Shown here piece after piece: positions 27,501 through 42,500 of a stretch of DNA of 64,000 nucleotides. Each line of letters opens with the position of its first letter. Within the stretch, counting starts at the first letter, position 1. The DNA lies in NCBI GenBank assembly GCA_904063045.1, contig CAJFCJ010000002.1, forward strand, positions 496,001 to 560,000. Direction: 5' to 3'. Position numbers and translations under genes: made by a program. This DNA comes from Dimorphilus gyrociliatus (Eukaryota > Annelida > Polychaeta > Dinophilidae). The notes beneath the pieces were generated by a model. The model made no database searches, was not told the DNA's origin, and saw only the letters and a program-made list of their open reading frames with translations.

Positions 27501-30500
27501 CACAAAAAGTACACAATAGAATATACTTTTACTGGCAATTTTATTTTCACTCCGTAAACTATTTTAAAACATTGGACAAACGCATTTTAAATAGCGAAAG
27601 ACTTATACTATATACTTTATAACAGACTGGCATTGACATTAATTGTGAGGATGTTGACCTAATGGATGTTCCTGTGTATAGTTTTGTATCAGCTGTCAAT
27701 GATTTTTACGTAAATTCTACAACAGGAGTTGTTACAGTTGCTAGAGGTACATATAGTATATAAGATTATTTTTAAAAATACCACATATAATACAACAATT
27801 CCCTTTAATAGAACTTGACTACGATATAATACCAAGAGCATATCAATTTAAAGTTCGAGTTACATCAAATGGAACAATGACTGATATACCTTGTACCATA
27901 AACTTAATACCAGTGAATGAATATGGACCTGCGTTTTCTTCAAATCACACTCTTTCAGTACCAGAATCTTCAACTATTGGTTCAGTCATCTATACGTACA
28001 TTGCTACGGATTTAGACGCTGCACCGCATGATATTAAAAAATATGAAATAGCCTCAGTTTCGAACCAGGGAGATGGAAAATTTCATATACAGCAGTTTAC
28101 AGGAGCTATTAAACTGGCTCAGGAATTAGATTTTGAAATTACAAAAATATATGATATTACTGTCGTTGTTGTAGATGGAGGAGGTCTTTCTGGAACTGGT
28201 ACGGTTACCGTGTCAGTTACAGATATAAATGATAATATGCCTGTGTGTAATCAGGCACGTTTTAATGCTTTTGTAGATGAAAACTCTAACACAGGTTTTA
28301 AAGAGTTTTTGAATTTCTAGTAAAATGTCTAAAATGTGTCTTCTCAAAGGTACAAGTGTTATTGATTTGGGAATGTATTGTTCTGATGGTGACGATAACT
28401 CTGGATCCTATGGGAATATTATATATTCCATTCAAAGCGGCGATGATACATTGCAGAAATTTTCCATAAACTCAGCAAGTGGAGTTATAACAACAACAAG
28501 CCAACCTCTCGACACTGAGGTAAAAGATCGATACGTATTGACAATTCAGGTTTCTGATGGAACATTCCAAAAAACTTACGAACTTTTGATAACAGTTTGT
28601 ATATCTTTTTAGTATTTATTCTTTAAGTTGAAGGTGTATCATGCCACAGATAAATGGTTTAAATGAGCATGTTCCAACTTTTAATCCATTACCTAGTAAT
28701 CAAACTATTAGCGAATTAGTACCCGTTGGAACAGTTGTTACAACGCTCTCAGCGATTGATAATGACAAAATAAATACATCTCATTCTTCTTTAATATATG
28801 GACTTGTTACAGTTCTTGATTGTAAGTATATTAGTTTGTAGAATAACAGAGATTTGATTTAAGCATTGTAATTTTCAGCTAACGGACTTGATGCCAGGTC
28901 ACTGTTTGCTGTTGATTCTGGAACAGGAGAAGTTATTACTATAAATGCACTAGATATTGATAGCGGTATATCTTATTTTGTGTTGAACGTATCTGTGTCC
29001 AATGCCGGCAGTCTGATGTCCACTTCGTCGTTCAGAATCACTCTTACTGATTCAAATGAACATCATCCAAAATTTTCCAAAGACACATTTATTGCGACCG
29101 TCAATGAGACTGATATACCTGGTACATCTATTATAGATCTCGAAGCGTCTGATTCTGACGCAACTCAAGTTGCTTGGATGTTCTCTATTATTAATGGAAA
29201 TAGTGGAGGATTTTTCAACATCACTAATTCAAACAACATAGCAGTGATAAGAGTTAATAAAACATTAACACCCGATATGGATAAAGTTGACAAGTACATC
29301 CTTCAAGTTGCAGTTTATGATGATTCTCCAGGAGGCTTGGAAACGAAAACAGGAACAACTACAGTTATTATAAATATAAATGGCATAAACAATCATTCTC
29401 CCGTATTTGCAAACAACCCTTGGACTCATGTGAGTATATCAAATAAAATAAAAGTTATACTAAATACTTTGATATAGAATATGCCCGAAAACACTGTTCC
29501 GGGAACGAATATTCTTCAAGTTACTGCTACTGACAATGATTTTGGAATGGACGCTTCTTTGTCCTATTCGGAGATTGGTAAAAAATAAAATGCATAATTT
29601 TATCATGTAAGTGATATCATTTATTTGAAGGTGGAGATGTCAATGACACTTTTGGTATAAATCCATCCACTGGCCAAGTATACCTAAAGCACCAGCTGGA
29701 TTATGATAGTTTAACACAAGAGCAAAGAACAGTTGAGCTGGTTGTCAAAGCAACAGATGGCGCTGCCACCCCTCATGCCTTGACGGGAACGACAACTGTT
29801 CAAATAACTATCATGAACGTGAACGACACAGTGCCAAGTTGCACACCAGCAGCTATAAGTGCCCCTGTTCGTGAGTCGACCGATGGAGCAGGTTCACTTA
29901 TTGCAACATTTAACTGTTTTGATGACCAAATTTTGACTTATAACATAAAAATGGGGAATGTTGGGAACGCTTTCGATATAGACCCAAGATCAGGCGATAT
30001 AAAAGTCTTCGATCAAGGTGGAAGCACTAGTGGTACGAATTGGATTATTTTTATTATCTTAAATTTATGAAATTCTTCTGTTCTTTTCAGATATTGATTA
30101 CGATAGTCCTACCAAACCCAAGATTTACAGTCTAATTGTAAATATCACTGACGGTAGTGGTAATACAGTGGATATTCCTGTTACAATAAATGTCGTTGCC
30201 GAAAATGAGCATAATCCTATAGCTTCGAATGCAACTGTGTCTATTGCCGAAGATTCTAGCATTGGCGCTGTAGTACATATGTATAGTGCAAATGATGCAG
30301 ACGCATCTCCTCATGATATTGTAAAGTATGAAATCACACAAACCAATCCTCCGTCAGGTAGTGGAAGTTTTACAATTGACCAACTGAGCGGGAAAATTAC
30401 TTTGAGTAAATCTTTGGACTATGACAACTCTGAAAAATTATTTGAATTAGTCATCCAGGTTACTGATGGAGGAGGTTTACTCTCCTCCGGTACGGTTACT

Positions 30501-33500
30501 GTTTCTGTTCTTGATGTGAACGACAATGTCCCATCCTGTGAAGCAAATGTATACCATGGAACAATTGCTGAAAACACGCCTCCTGACACTGATGTTTTAC
30601 ACATTACTGGATGCACAGATATTGATACTTTCGGAAATATGGGGGAAATTGAATTTTCCATTGTTAGTGGAGACGATAATAGTCAATTCAAAATTGTTAA
30701 TTCAACTGGTATAAAATTACAAACTACTACAACAGAACTTGATTATGAAGTTAAAAGTAATTACGACTTAACTGTGCACGTTCAAGATAACAATGGGGCA
30801 GTACCTCGACTAACTGCCGTTATAAAATTGATTGTTGAGGTTACTGGAGTGAATGACCATAGTCCAATTTGGCAAACGTTTACTCCAGCGTATGTTCCAG
30901 TAGTGAAATATTCAATTTCTGAAGATAAGCCAATAGGAACAAGTGTTTTTAAAGCTCAAGCAATTGACAATGATAAATTTGGAACAAATGATTCTGTTCT
31001 TGCTTATTCTATAATTACCATAAATGCTACTTTTAACGGTAAGACGATAACTTGTACACGAACATGTTAGGAACCTATTTTGCTATTTCAGATAATTCTG
31101 AAGCTATTGATCCAACACCAGCACTATTCACTATTGACTCTGCAACAGGAATCGTAAGATTATCCAGAAAGCTTGAAAGAGATACTATAGATTCTGAGAT
31201 GGGCATGAAAGATTGTTCATTATTGATATCAGTTGCTGATAAGGGTGCAATACCGTCTGTAACAACAACTTCAATAATTGTTCTTATAACTGATATAAAT
31301 GATCGAGTTCCCATTCCTGAGCAAGCTATTTATAATATTACTATTTCCGAATCAACGGTCGTAAATCATAATTTGCTAACACTAAAAGCAACGGACCAGG
31401 ATGTAACAGATGATAGCTCTTTCATATATAACATTGAAAGTGGTAACTCTCTGCAAAAATTTCAAATTAATGCATCTTCTGGTTAGTATTATTTATTATT
31501 GTTGCTCATATTCATTAATTTTAAAACAAATAATATAACATAGGAGCTCTGTCTGTTAAGACAGCCTTTGACTTGGATGCAGATACTAATGACCCATCTA
31601 CCTACAATTTACATATATCCATCTCTGATAATGAAGCAGCGGCTCTTACAGCAACAACATCTGTTGTTATAGTAATTTTACCAACTAACGACTATGATCC
31701 TACTTTCAGTCCAGGAAATTTAGACCCGATATCTGTTAATGAGGGAACGTCTATTTCAACAAGTTTACATCAGATACAGGCCACAGATAAAGATTATGGC
31801 CAAGATGGAATCATAACATATACTATTGTAGATGGAAATTCAGAAAAAATTATAACCTTAGATAGTAGCAACGGAAAAGTGTACCTGGCTAGAAAATTGG
31901 ACTACGATAATCCGTCGTTTATACCGAAACATTATGAATTCACGATTAGGGCGGTTGATTCATCTTTTTCAGTACAGAGGTCGGTCACAGGAACTTTAAC
32001 AATATCTGTGACTGATTTGGGTGATTTGGCTCCTACTTGCGAACAATATGCGTTCAGCGAAACTATTACAGAAAACACAACTGTCGGATACATGGTAGTA
32101 AAATTATTCACTAGAATTTTTATTTACATAAATATAATATTAAACAGATTTTGACTTTAAATTGTACTGATCACGATTCATTTGAAAATGTAACATACTC
32201 AATATTATCTGGGAATGATGCAGGAAAATTTACTATGAGCGGGGCAAACGTACTGCTTCAAGCAGGTAATATACAAAAACAATCTTCAAAATTTAAAACT
32301 TAGTTTTTTATTTCGCTAGATCTCGACTATGAAGAAGAAATACTATATAGTCTTATTATTAATGTGTCATCTCGAGCAGACAGTGTCCTCATTCCAGTTA
32401 CCCTACACGTTACGGGAGTAGAAGATAACAATCCAGTTTTTTATGTAGCCAGTCAAACAGTTACCATTCCTGAAAATGAAAACGTAGGAAACATTATAAC
32501 GAACTGCACTGCTGTTGATGGGGATAGAGGAGTAGAAGGAAAATTAAAATATTCAATCGTAGCTGGTAAATATCGACAACATTTGTTTTTATATCGTAAA
32601 ATATTATATTTTACTCTGTCTTTAAATATTTTCAATGATTTTTCTCAGTTTCTCACAATGGAGGGTCGCTATTTACTCTAGAATCAGCTACTGGAATATT
32701 AATTTTAGCAGGCCCCTTAGATTATGATTCTCAGACAACATATGACATTGTAGTCGAGGCTACTGATCAAACGACATCTATTAATCACACAGTTACAATC
32801 AATATAGAAGACGTAAATGATAATATTCCTAAATGTCCGATGGCGGCCTATTCAGTTCATATAGCCGAAAATTCAGCTCCCTCCCTTCTGGTAAAAGACT
32901 TATCCAACTGTACCGATAGTGATGGAACATCACCATTTCATACCTTTACATTGTCGATAAATAGCGGCGACGATGTTACAAACAAATTTGCAGTCAGTGG
33001 TAAAAGTGTAAGCGATTAAAAATATATGAAATTCTTAAACTACACGAGATGTTTGTCAAAACAGATTTTAACAACATCAAACGTAATAGATTATGAAACG
33101 AAAAATGAATATACTTTAGAAGTGTTTATGATTGACAACAATGCAGGAACTCCAAAACAAACAGGCACGGTGACACTGCTAGTACATGTAAGTTGAAATT
33201 CTTAGGATAGAAAGTATACTAAAGATATTATATTGTATTGCACATTTTGTATTATGGATTTTAATGAAAGATTCTCTGTTGATATTAATTTATTGGCTTG
33301 ATCGAAGTAGCAGAGTTCTATTCGCTAATATGATAACTAGATTCCATGCAAAAGTCTCTCAAAAATAGCTTAAAAAGACTTTAATCATTTAGCTTTAACA
33401 GATTGAAGTATTTTATTAAAGAAATTTGAGACAAATAAACAAAGTATAAAAGTCAATTAGAAAATCATTTGTTATCTGCACTGTATAAATTTATTCACTT

Positions 33501-36500
33501 TGTCGCATCATTTATAAAGTCTGTTCAAAAAAAAGGTCTCTCCGGTAAATGAATTCGGGCCCAGTTTCTCTCCAGTCAGTCTTGTTTCTCTTGAAGAAAA
33601 TTCTTCCGTTGGCACATCAGTTGTCACTGTCGTTGCAACAGATGGAGATAGTAATAGTAGTCCTGATGGACAGATATCATATTCGATTGAATCGGCAAAT
33701 GATAGTAAGAAAAACTATCTCAATACTAAGCACGTGATTTCAGATAACTATTTTTTTCAGGCTCCCTTAACAATGCAATTGAGTTCTTTAGAATAGATCC
33801 AATCGGAGGAAAAATTACTACAACGAAGTTGTTTGATTATGAATCAATAAAATCTTACTCTATATATGTTCAAGCATCTGATGGGAATGTATCACCAATA
33901 ACATCTGTATTACAAGTCGATGTTGCTATAACTGATGTAAATGATAATTCTCCCATTTTCAATCAAAGCACTTACAGCTTTTCAGTCTTGGAAAATGAAA
34001 TAACTAATGCTACAATTCATAAATTTATTGTGACTGATAAAGATTCAGTATCTACGAGCTTTAGTTATGAATTGCAAGCAACAGGGGTAGCAGCAGCTAA
34101 ATTCAGTCTAAAGAATGGTAATACTGATGAGTTGTTACTAAAAGAGCCTATTGAACCTGATGGAAATGCACCAGAGCCTACACAATATCAATTAATTATT
34201 AAATGCAAAGATAATGGAAGCCCTGAAATGACAGCAACAGCAACGATTCATATCACCGTCACTTCTGTAAATGACTACAGTCCTGCCTTTGTTGCTGGTG
34301 TGAGCACTACTATACCTCTACAAGAATCCCAACCTGTTGGAACAAGTTTTCAAACTCTCACAGCCAATGATGATGACTTTGGCCCTGCTGGAGATATAAC
34401 TTACAGTAAAGTAGATGGTACAGATCCTGATGGGTATTTTGTAGTGGACTCAGGCACTGGAAAACTTTTCCTAGCAAGGAAATTAGACTATGAAAACCCT
34501 TTAAATCGTAGTTTGTCTTTTAAAGTACAAGCAATAGACTCGGATTTATCAAGTCCTAGGACAGGTACAATCGAAGTAACTGTTAATGTTGGTGACGATG
34601 ACGATAACCCTCCTGTGTGTCAAGAAAAGTCTGTTACTGTGTCATTTAATGAGACTACTCCAGTTAACACGCTTATTGTTTCGCCCAACCTAAATTGCGA
34701 AGATCCAGATTCAATGGACAACAACCTTATCTACTTGGTAATGGGAAATTTTAATGATGATATAATTGTTGAAAATAATACCGCAGGCGTCATAAAATTT
34801 GCAAATTCTCCAGACTACGAGATTCATAAACAATATAATTTGGAAGTTATTGCAATAAGCAAGGGCAAATCCACAACTGTCTTTGTAACGATAATAATCA
34901 ATCCAATCAATGATAATGATCCGATATTTGCATCGAATATGACTATCAGTAAATCTGAAGATATTCCAGTTGGTGAAATAATTTCAACATATCAAGCCTC
35001 AGACTTGGATTTAGGTGCTGATGGTATAATTACTTACGAAATAAGCAGTGTTACAAATTCTGGCATTATGCACTTCCTGATAAATAGTATCACAGGAGAG
35101 ATAAAACTAAAGAAACAACTGGACTTTGAGCAAAATAAAGATTTTACTATATCTGTTATAGCCACAGATGGCGGAACACCTCCCAGAAAAACTTACGGTT
35201 TCATTAACCTGACGGTAACAGATATAAATGATAATGCTCCAAACTGTTTAATCAAAACAGCAGTCATAGTCCAAGAAGAGGCGACTTCTTTAGGAAATTT
35301 ACCCTTACAACTTATTCCAGATCTTGGCTGTACTGATGCAGATTCTGGTGTAAATGGGGCTTTAAGCTACACCGTCGTTGAAAATTCAGGTGCTAATATT
35401 TTTTCGATAAATCCAGGCTTTTCTGGGAGAGGAGAATTGAATTTGACAAATAGCATGGATTATGAAACGAAGCGTGACTACACTTTGAAAATTACTGTCC
35501 AAGACGGAAGATTAAAATCTGTAGAAATTCCAGTTATCATATCAGTTAAGGCTGTCAATGAAGCCGGCCCTGTGTTATTAAATCAAATAGTCACAGTGAA
35601 AGAGACTGATCCAATCAATACAGATGTAACAGATATGATTGGAACTGATATTGACAGCAATGACCACCCACATGGTACACTAATCTATAGTATTGTTGAC
35701 GGAGACCCAAGTAATAGATTCTTCATTGACCCTCTTAGTGGGAGAGTCAAAATAGCTGGTCCATTAGATAAAGAAATGCAATCAGTATATCATTTAATTA
35801 TAAATGTAATAGAAGTTGCAGAAACAAATTCCATCAATGCAACTCTTACTGTTAACATTGCAAATGAGAACGATAATATACCAAACTGTACTGTCAAATC
35901 TTTCATTGTATCTGTTCCTGAAAATACAATGGTCTCTCCTGTTAATCCTTATGAATTAATCAACCTTGGTTGCTCCGATAGAGACAAAAACAATTTGACT
36001 TATGCTTTAACATTTGGTGATGGCTCCTATTTTGAGGTAAATTCGTCTGGAATAGTCAAGTTGAAGTCTGTTGTTGATTTCGATGGCCCAAGTAACCTTC
36101 GAGAATTCAATCTCGTTATTAGTGTATCAGACACTAATTACACTATCACAATAAGAGGAAAAGTTGTTATTGTCCCTGAGAATGAAGGAACACCAAACTT
36201 CACAGCCAACGTTTTCCTTATAAGTGTTAATGAATCTGCTGGCATAGGTTCAACATTATTAAGAACAGAAGCTACCGATATCGATTCTCCTGACACAAGT
36301 CACGGCAGAATAACTTATTCATTTAGCAATGGGTCACATGAACCATTTATCATTCAACCAGAAACAGCAGATATAATTTTGGCATCAGGTATGTATAATT
36401 TGAAGTATGTTCCCTAAGATTTATAAAGTTTTACATATAGGGCTCGATAGAGAAACTAAAGACTCCTATGAATTTGAGATCAAAGCGTCAGATGGTCAAC

Positions 36501-39500
36501 TAAGTTCTTCTGTTTCTGTTACGATCCAAGTGACAGATGTAAATGACAATACACCCAAATTTAATCCCCTAACTTACTTCAAAGCAGTTAGAGAGAACGA
36601 AACAGTTGGTAGCAGCGTGATCACTGTGCATGCTACTGATTTGGATGATCCTTTAACGAATTCTCATGGAAACATATCTTACTCGATCGAATCAGGAAAT
36701 GTTGGATCAGCTTTTAGCATTAATCCGGTATCTGGCAGAATTGACATCTCAGCATCTCTGGACTATGAAAGTATAAAATCTTATGAGATAGTTACTATAG
36801 CTGTAGATTCTGAAGGATCGGCGGTATCCAAAACAGGAACAACCTTAGTAGTCATAAATATTGAACCATCGAATGATAATATTCCAGTTTTTCAACTAAC
36901 TCCATATTCAACGTCCATACAAGAGAATCTGCCTGTGGGATCGTCAGTATTTCAAGTTAGCGCTACGGATGCCGATGATGACATTGATGGCAGATTGTTT
37001 TTCACAATGAATAATCATCCTAAATTTCATCTAGACTCTGAAACAGGAATCATATCTGTCAAAGCTTTGTCTGATTATGAAATTTTAGACGAGCGATTGT
37101 TCACCTTCACAATTATAGCAACTGATATGGGACAGCCTCCTAATAGTGTTGCTCAAAATCTCACAATAATGATTACAGACGTAAATGATGTAAGTCCTGT
37201 CTGCACGCCTAAGTTATACACTAAAACCTTAAGGGAAGACGCTCCAACTTCAACAATTGTTCTTGCTCCATCTTGCTCAGACGAAGATTCTGGAAGTAAT
37301 GCAGAATTGGAGTATGCAATTTTAACACCTCCAGGCTCATCTGGAGATTTCAACATAAATGCGACAACAGGCGAAGTATCGTTAGGTACAAGCTTAGATG
37401 CTGAAGTTACTCAAAACCACTTGATTTTCATCAGAGTATCAGATCGAGGTACCCCTTCTTTGAGTACAACTGCCAGTATAATGGTTACAGTCACTGATGT
37501 AAATGAACACTTTCCGGACTTTGGTAACTCAACAACAAACATTACTATTAATGAAGATTTATCTGTAGGGTCAACTTTTGCCCAGATAACGGCTACAGAT
37601 GAAGATGTTGAGAAAAAGATATCCTATAGCTTGCATCCCTCATCTGAAACATTTGATATTGATACAAGAACTGGCCAAATTAAACTTTTAAAACAATTAA
37701 ATAGAGAATCGATCAACTTTTACCTATTAACAGTTAGAGCGGTCGACTTTGGTATAATAGACGAAGTTAAATATCTTGACCATAATTTATCAGTAAACAT
37801 TGGAGATATAAATGAGAGGCCAACTTTCTCTCCCACAACATATGTCGTATCATTAGCCGAAAATTTTACAATTGGCAATACTGTTATTGTTGTTTCTGCT
37901 TCCGATGATGACCTTAATGCAGAAGGAACCATAGATTATTCAATATTTTCCGGCAATGCAGAAAATAAATTTTCCATCAGCAAAAACAATGATGGAAATG
38001 GTCAACTTGTTTTATCAGCTGAATTAGATTTTGAAGTTACAAAAGAATATACGTTGACCATTTATGCTGCCGATAACGGAATACCATCTTTAACGTCATC
38101 TGCTATCGTAAATATTAGAGTTACAGGAATAAATGAGGCATCACCAATTTTCAGTCAAAATTTTACAGAATCTATCAGTGAACTAGCTGCAATTGGTCAA
38201 GTCATTCAGACAGAAATTGCAACAGACAGTGATCATGGAATAGATGGTCAAATCATATATTCCCTGCTGGGTAGTGACTCATCGATTGTAACTATTGATG
38301 CAATTACTGCCACAATAAAATTAGTGACTTCTTTAGATAGGGAAGTTAAAGACTCATATACTATGGTTATTCAAGCAATGGATCTAGGGGTTCCTTCTAA
38401 AACTGGAAGCGCTACTTTGGTTTTAACTGTAACAGATAGAAACGATAAAAAACCTGTTTGCTCCCCTGCTTCAATAGTAACTTCATTCCCTGAAGATAAA
38501 ACAGGATCTTTGGTCACATTAAATTGTACGGATCTTGATTCAGCCATTTCTAATTTCAATGTTATTTCATATTCACTATCTGGTAGTGACGCATCTCATT
38601 TCCAGGTTGATTCCAGTACAGGAGAAATAAGTCTTGGAAATGGATTAAACTTCGACTATGAAACAAAAAAATCTTTCAAATTTTCATCCACTGCAATGGA
38701 CGGCGGTGGTAGTCTCTTAAATGTTCCTGTATCCATTCAAATTACTGGAGTAAACGAGCATAGTCCTGCTTTTTCATCGTCTACATTTAATTTAAATATA
38801 TCCGAGAGCACTACTGTTTCTACTTCTGTAGCATCCTACACAGCTGTTGATGATGATCATGGAATAGATGGCGAATTGCGTTATAAGATTTTTTCTGGAA
38901 ATGAGGACAACCACTTCATTTACGACTCAATCAGTGGCGATTTGATAGTAGCTACCGATTTAGATAGAGATATTTTACCCAATAGTTTCTCATTAACATT
39001 GTTCGCTATTGACGCAGGATCTCCGAATAGAACAGGATCAGCAACGCTGCTTATTACCTTGATCGATACAAACGACAACTTCCCAACTTGTAATATCACG
39101 CTATATGGTGGAGTAGTTACAGAAGGAGTTACTTCAAACGGATTCACAATTGTGACTTTATCGCAATTCTGTAGAGACATTGATGAAGGCGTTAATTCTC
39201 AAATAGCTTATACAATAACAAACGGTAACGAAGCAGGTATATTTGAAGTGGATAGCAACACAGGGGAAGTAAGGGTGGCTGACAATACAGCCATTAATGC
39301 AGAAGCGGCTCTAAAACATTACCTAACCGTAAAAGTCGCTGACCAGGGAACACCTGCCAATTATATAGAAGTTTTCATTAGTATCAAAGTTCTTGACACC
39401 AATGAAGCTGCTCCTGTATTCTCTAATGCTCCATATACATCTACTCTAAGAGAAAACTCTGACTTATATGAAAAAGTCTATTTGGCTTCAGCTACAGATA

Positions 39501-42500
39501 CTGACAAGGGCATAAACGGAAAGTTTTTCTTCTCAATAGTTGGAGGCAACACCGAGGGAGCATTTCGTATTAACTCGGATACAGGCTTAGTGTACTTAAA
39601 TGGAACACTAGATAGGGAAAGATACGATACTTATAACTTAATTTTAAGAGTAACGGACAAAGGTCCTAATGAACTAAGCAGCGAAACGACTCTTACAGTG
39701 AAAGTTACCGACTATAATGACAATAACCCAAATTGTTCAACAACGAACTATTTACATGTAATGAACGAAAGCTCTGTAGTTGGAACAAGTATTTTAACAT
39801 TAGATTGTTCTGATATTGATAATGGAAGTAATGCAGACCTACGTTACTCGATATATAGCGGCGATTTAAAGAATCAATTTGAAATTGATGCCGTTACTGG
39901 AGAGCTTACAACAACAGCTGTTTTAGACTACGAAACTGATCAATTTTACAGTTTAGTTATTAAAATAACTGATCAAGCTGTCAATGGACCACCAAGAACA
40001 GGAACATCTACCGTCATAATAAATATTTTACCTGTTAATGAGCATAATCCTGTGATAACAGGAGCTTATGACTTTTCTATTTCTGAGGATGTGGATATTG
40101 GCTATGTTCTAACCACTGTAACAGCCACTGATCAAGATAGTATTACAAATTTACATGGAGTACTTCGTTTTTATATAACAGCTGGGAATGATGAAAATCA
40201 CTTTGTAATAGACGAATTTTCAGGGAAAATAAAGACAGTTTCAAAACTTGACAGAGAAGATGTTCAAAGTTACAATCTCAAAGTGGAAGTTGAGGATAGC
40301 GCTAAGAGTGCTGGAGATGTTAGAACTGCTGCAATGAATATAACAATTACAATTACTGATGTAAATGATAATTATCCAAAGGTAACACCAGCTGCTTATT
40401 CAACGTCTGTATCAGAGTCTAGTTCGATTGGCCAGACGATAATTTCTATAGTTGGTACTGATGATGATATTGGATCCAATGCCCAATTAACGTATTCGTT
40501 TATATCTGGAAACTCAGATTCAGCTTTTGCTCTGACAAATCAACATTTGACAATAGCCAAAAAGTTGGATTATGAAACAAAGAAACATTATGTTTTGCAC
40601 ATAGCAGTATCTGACAGTGGAACACCATCACTTACAACTCAGGCTCTTGTGACAGTTAGCGTCTTATCATTCAACGAATATAGCCCTGTTCTATTTCAAA
40701 CAAGCAATAGTATTCAAATATCAGAAGATATTGCAGTAGGTTCATTGATTTACACAGCCAGGGCATCAGATTCAGATAACGGACAAGCTGGAAATGTGAG
40801 ATTTTCAATAACAAATGGCAATCCTTCGAATTCCCACTTTTTAATTAATCCGATAACGGGAAGTGTAATAGTGGGTACAAAACTTGACTATGATGGGATT
40901 TACAAATCCTATACTTTAGAAATTACAGCAATGGATATGCAGGGACTTTCAATTAATGCCAAATCTCACAAAATGAACTTAACCATCACTCTCACTGATG
41001 TAAATGATAATTGGCCTCTCTTTACCAAAAATACCTACATTAAGCATGTGAAAGAGAATGTCGTGAGTAGTCAATTGATTACAACTGTAACTGCAAATGA
41101 CCCGGATAGTAGTAATTTCGGAGATACGCGTAAGTTTGATTTTGAAATCATATTCTTCCATTACAACTAACTAATTGATCTTTTCGATACAGAATATTAT
41201 TTGATTGGAGGGGATGGAAATGGAAATTTCTTGGTTGAGGCATCTAATGGAGAAGTCAGAGGTGGCGTTACACCTGACATCGACTATGAAAAGAAAAAGG
41301 AATATAACTTAATTATAAAGGCAGTCGATGGAGGAAATCCACCAAAGTCATCCACTTGTCTTGTCAGAATTCTAGTAGATGATGAGAATGATAATGCAGG
41401 AATTTTCCATCCCTCTAATGTTAGAGTAGCTATTGCCGAAAATCAACCAGCCGGAACAATTATAACGAACGTCTTTGTAACGGATGATGATACGGGCTTA
41501 AACGGTCAAACAACAATTTCACTGGATTTCTCTAGTAACCCTAACAATTTCTTTGCTCTAAGGACAACTGGATCAGGAAATGCTGAGATTACAACAGCTA
41601 AAGTTTTAGATAGAGAAAATCATGGTCAACAGCAAGAAATTCGGCTGCATGCTGTTGATGCGGGAACTCCACAGCGAACTGCAACTACTACTGTTTATAT
41701 CGAGATATTGGACGAAAATGATAACGGTCCTATCTTTGATGCAGTACCAAATGATTTACGAGTTTGGGAAAATGCTACAGTTGGCCAAAATATATTAACG
41801 GTGCATGCGACAGATGCTGATATAAATGAAAATGCTAAATTAAGATATTTCATCATTGATGGAGATTACCTTGGAAATTTCTTCATTGATTCAATATCAG
41901 GCCAGATTAGAGTACTTCGAACGCTAAATCGAGAATTATTCTGGAATTATAAACTAACAGTTAAAGCAATAGACAGTGGTGTGCCCCAAAAATCAGCTGA
42001 AACTATAGTTTCAATAATTATTCTCGATGTTAATGACGTAATTCCACAATTTCCAGACGGCTATACTTTCTCTTTAACTGAAAATGCTGCCGTTGGCAGA
42101 CCTGTTGGAACTATTAAAGCAACTGATAAAGATATAGGAGGTAATAGTCTATTGATCTATAGCATTAATAGAGCGCAAGTGGGAAGTGCAAATCATTTCA
42201 AAATTGACTCAAATACTGGTACAATATCAGTTAACATTGCTAGCATAGATCGAGAAACAATTGCCACATATGTCCTATGGTGTAGAGCATCTGATTCGGG
42301 ATCTCCCCCTCTGTATGCTGAAACGAGAGTGACAATTAACGTAAATGATTTGAACGACAACGCTCCGAAATTTACCAAACCCTTGTTTACTGGCACCGTA
42401 ACAGAAACCTCACCATCAGGTCAACAGGTTGCATTAATTCAAGCTGTTGATTTGGATGCCAATGCTAATGGAATAGTTTTCTATTCTTTTAAGAACGCAT

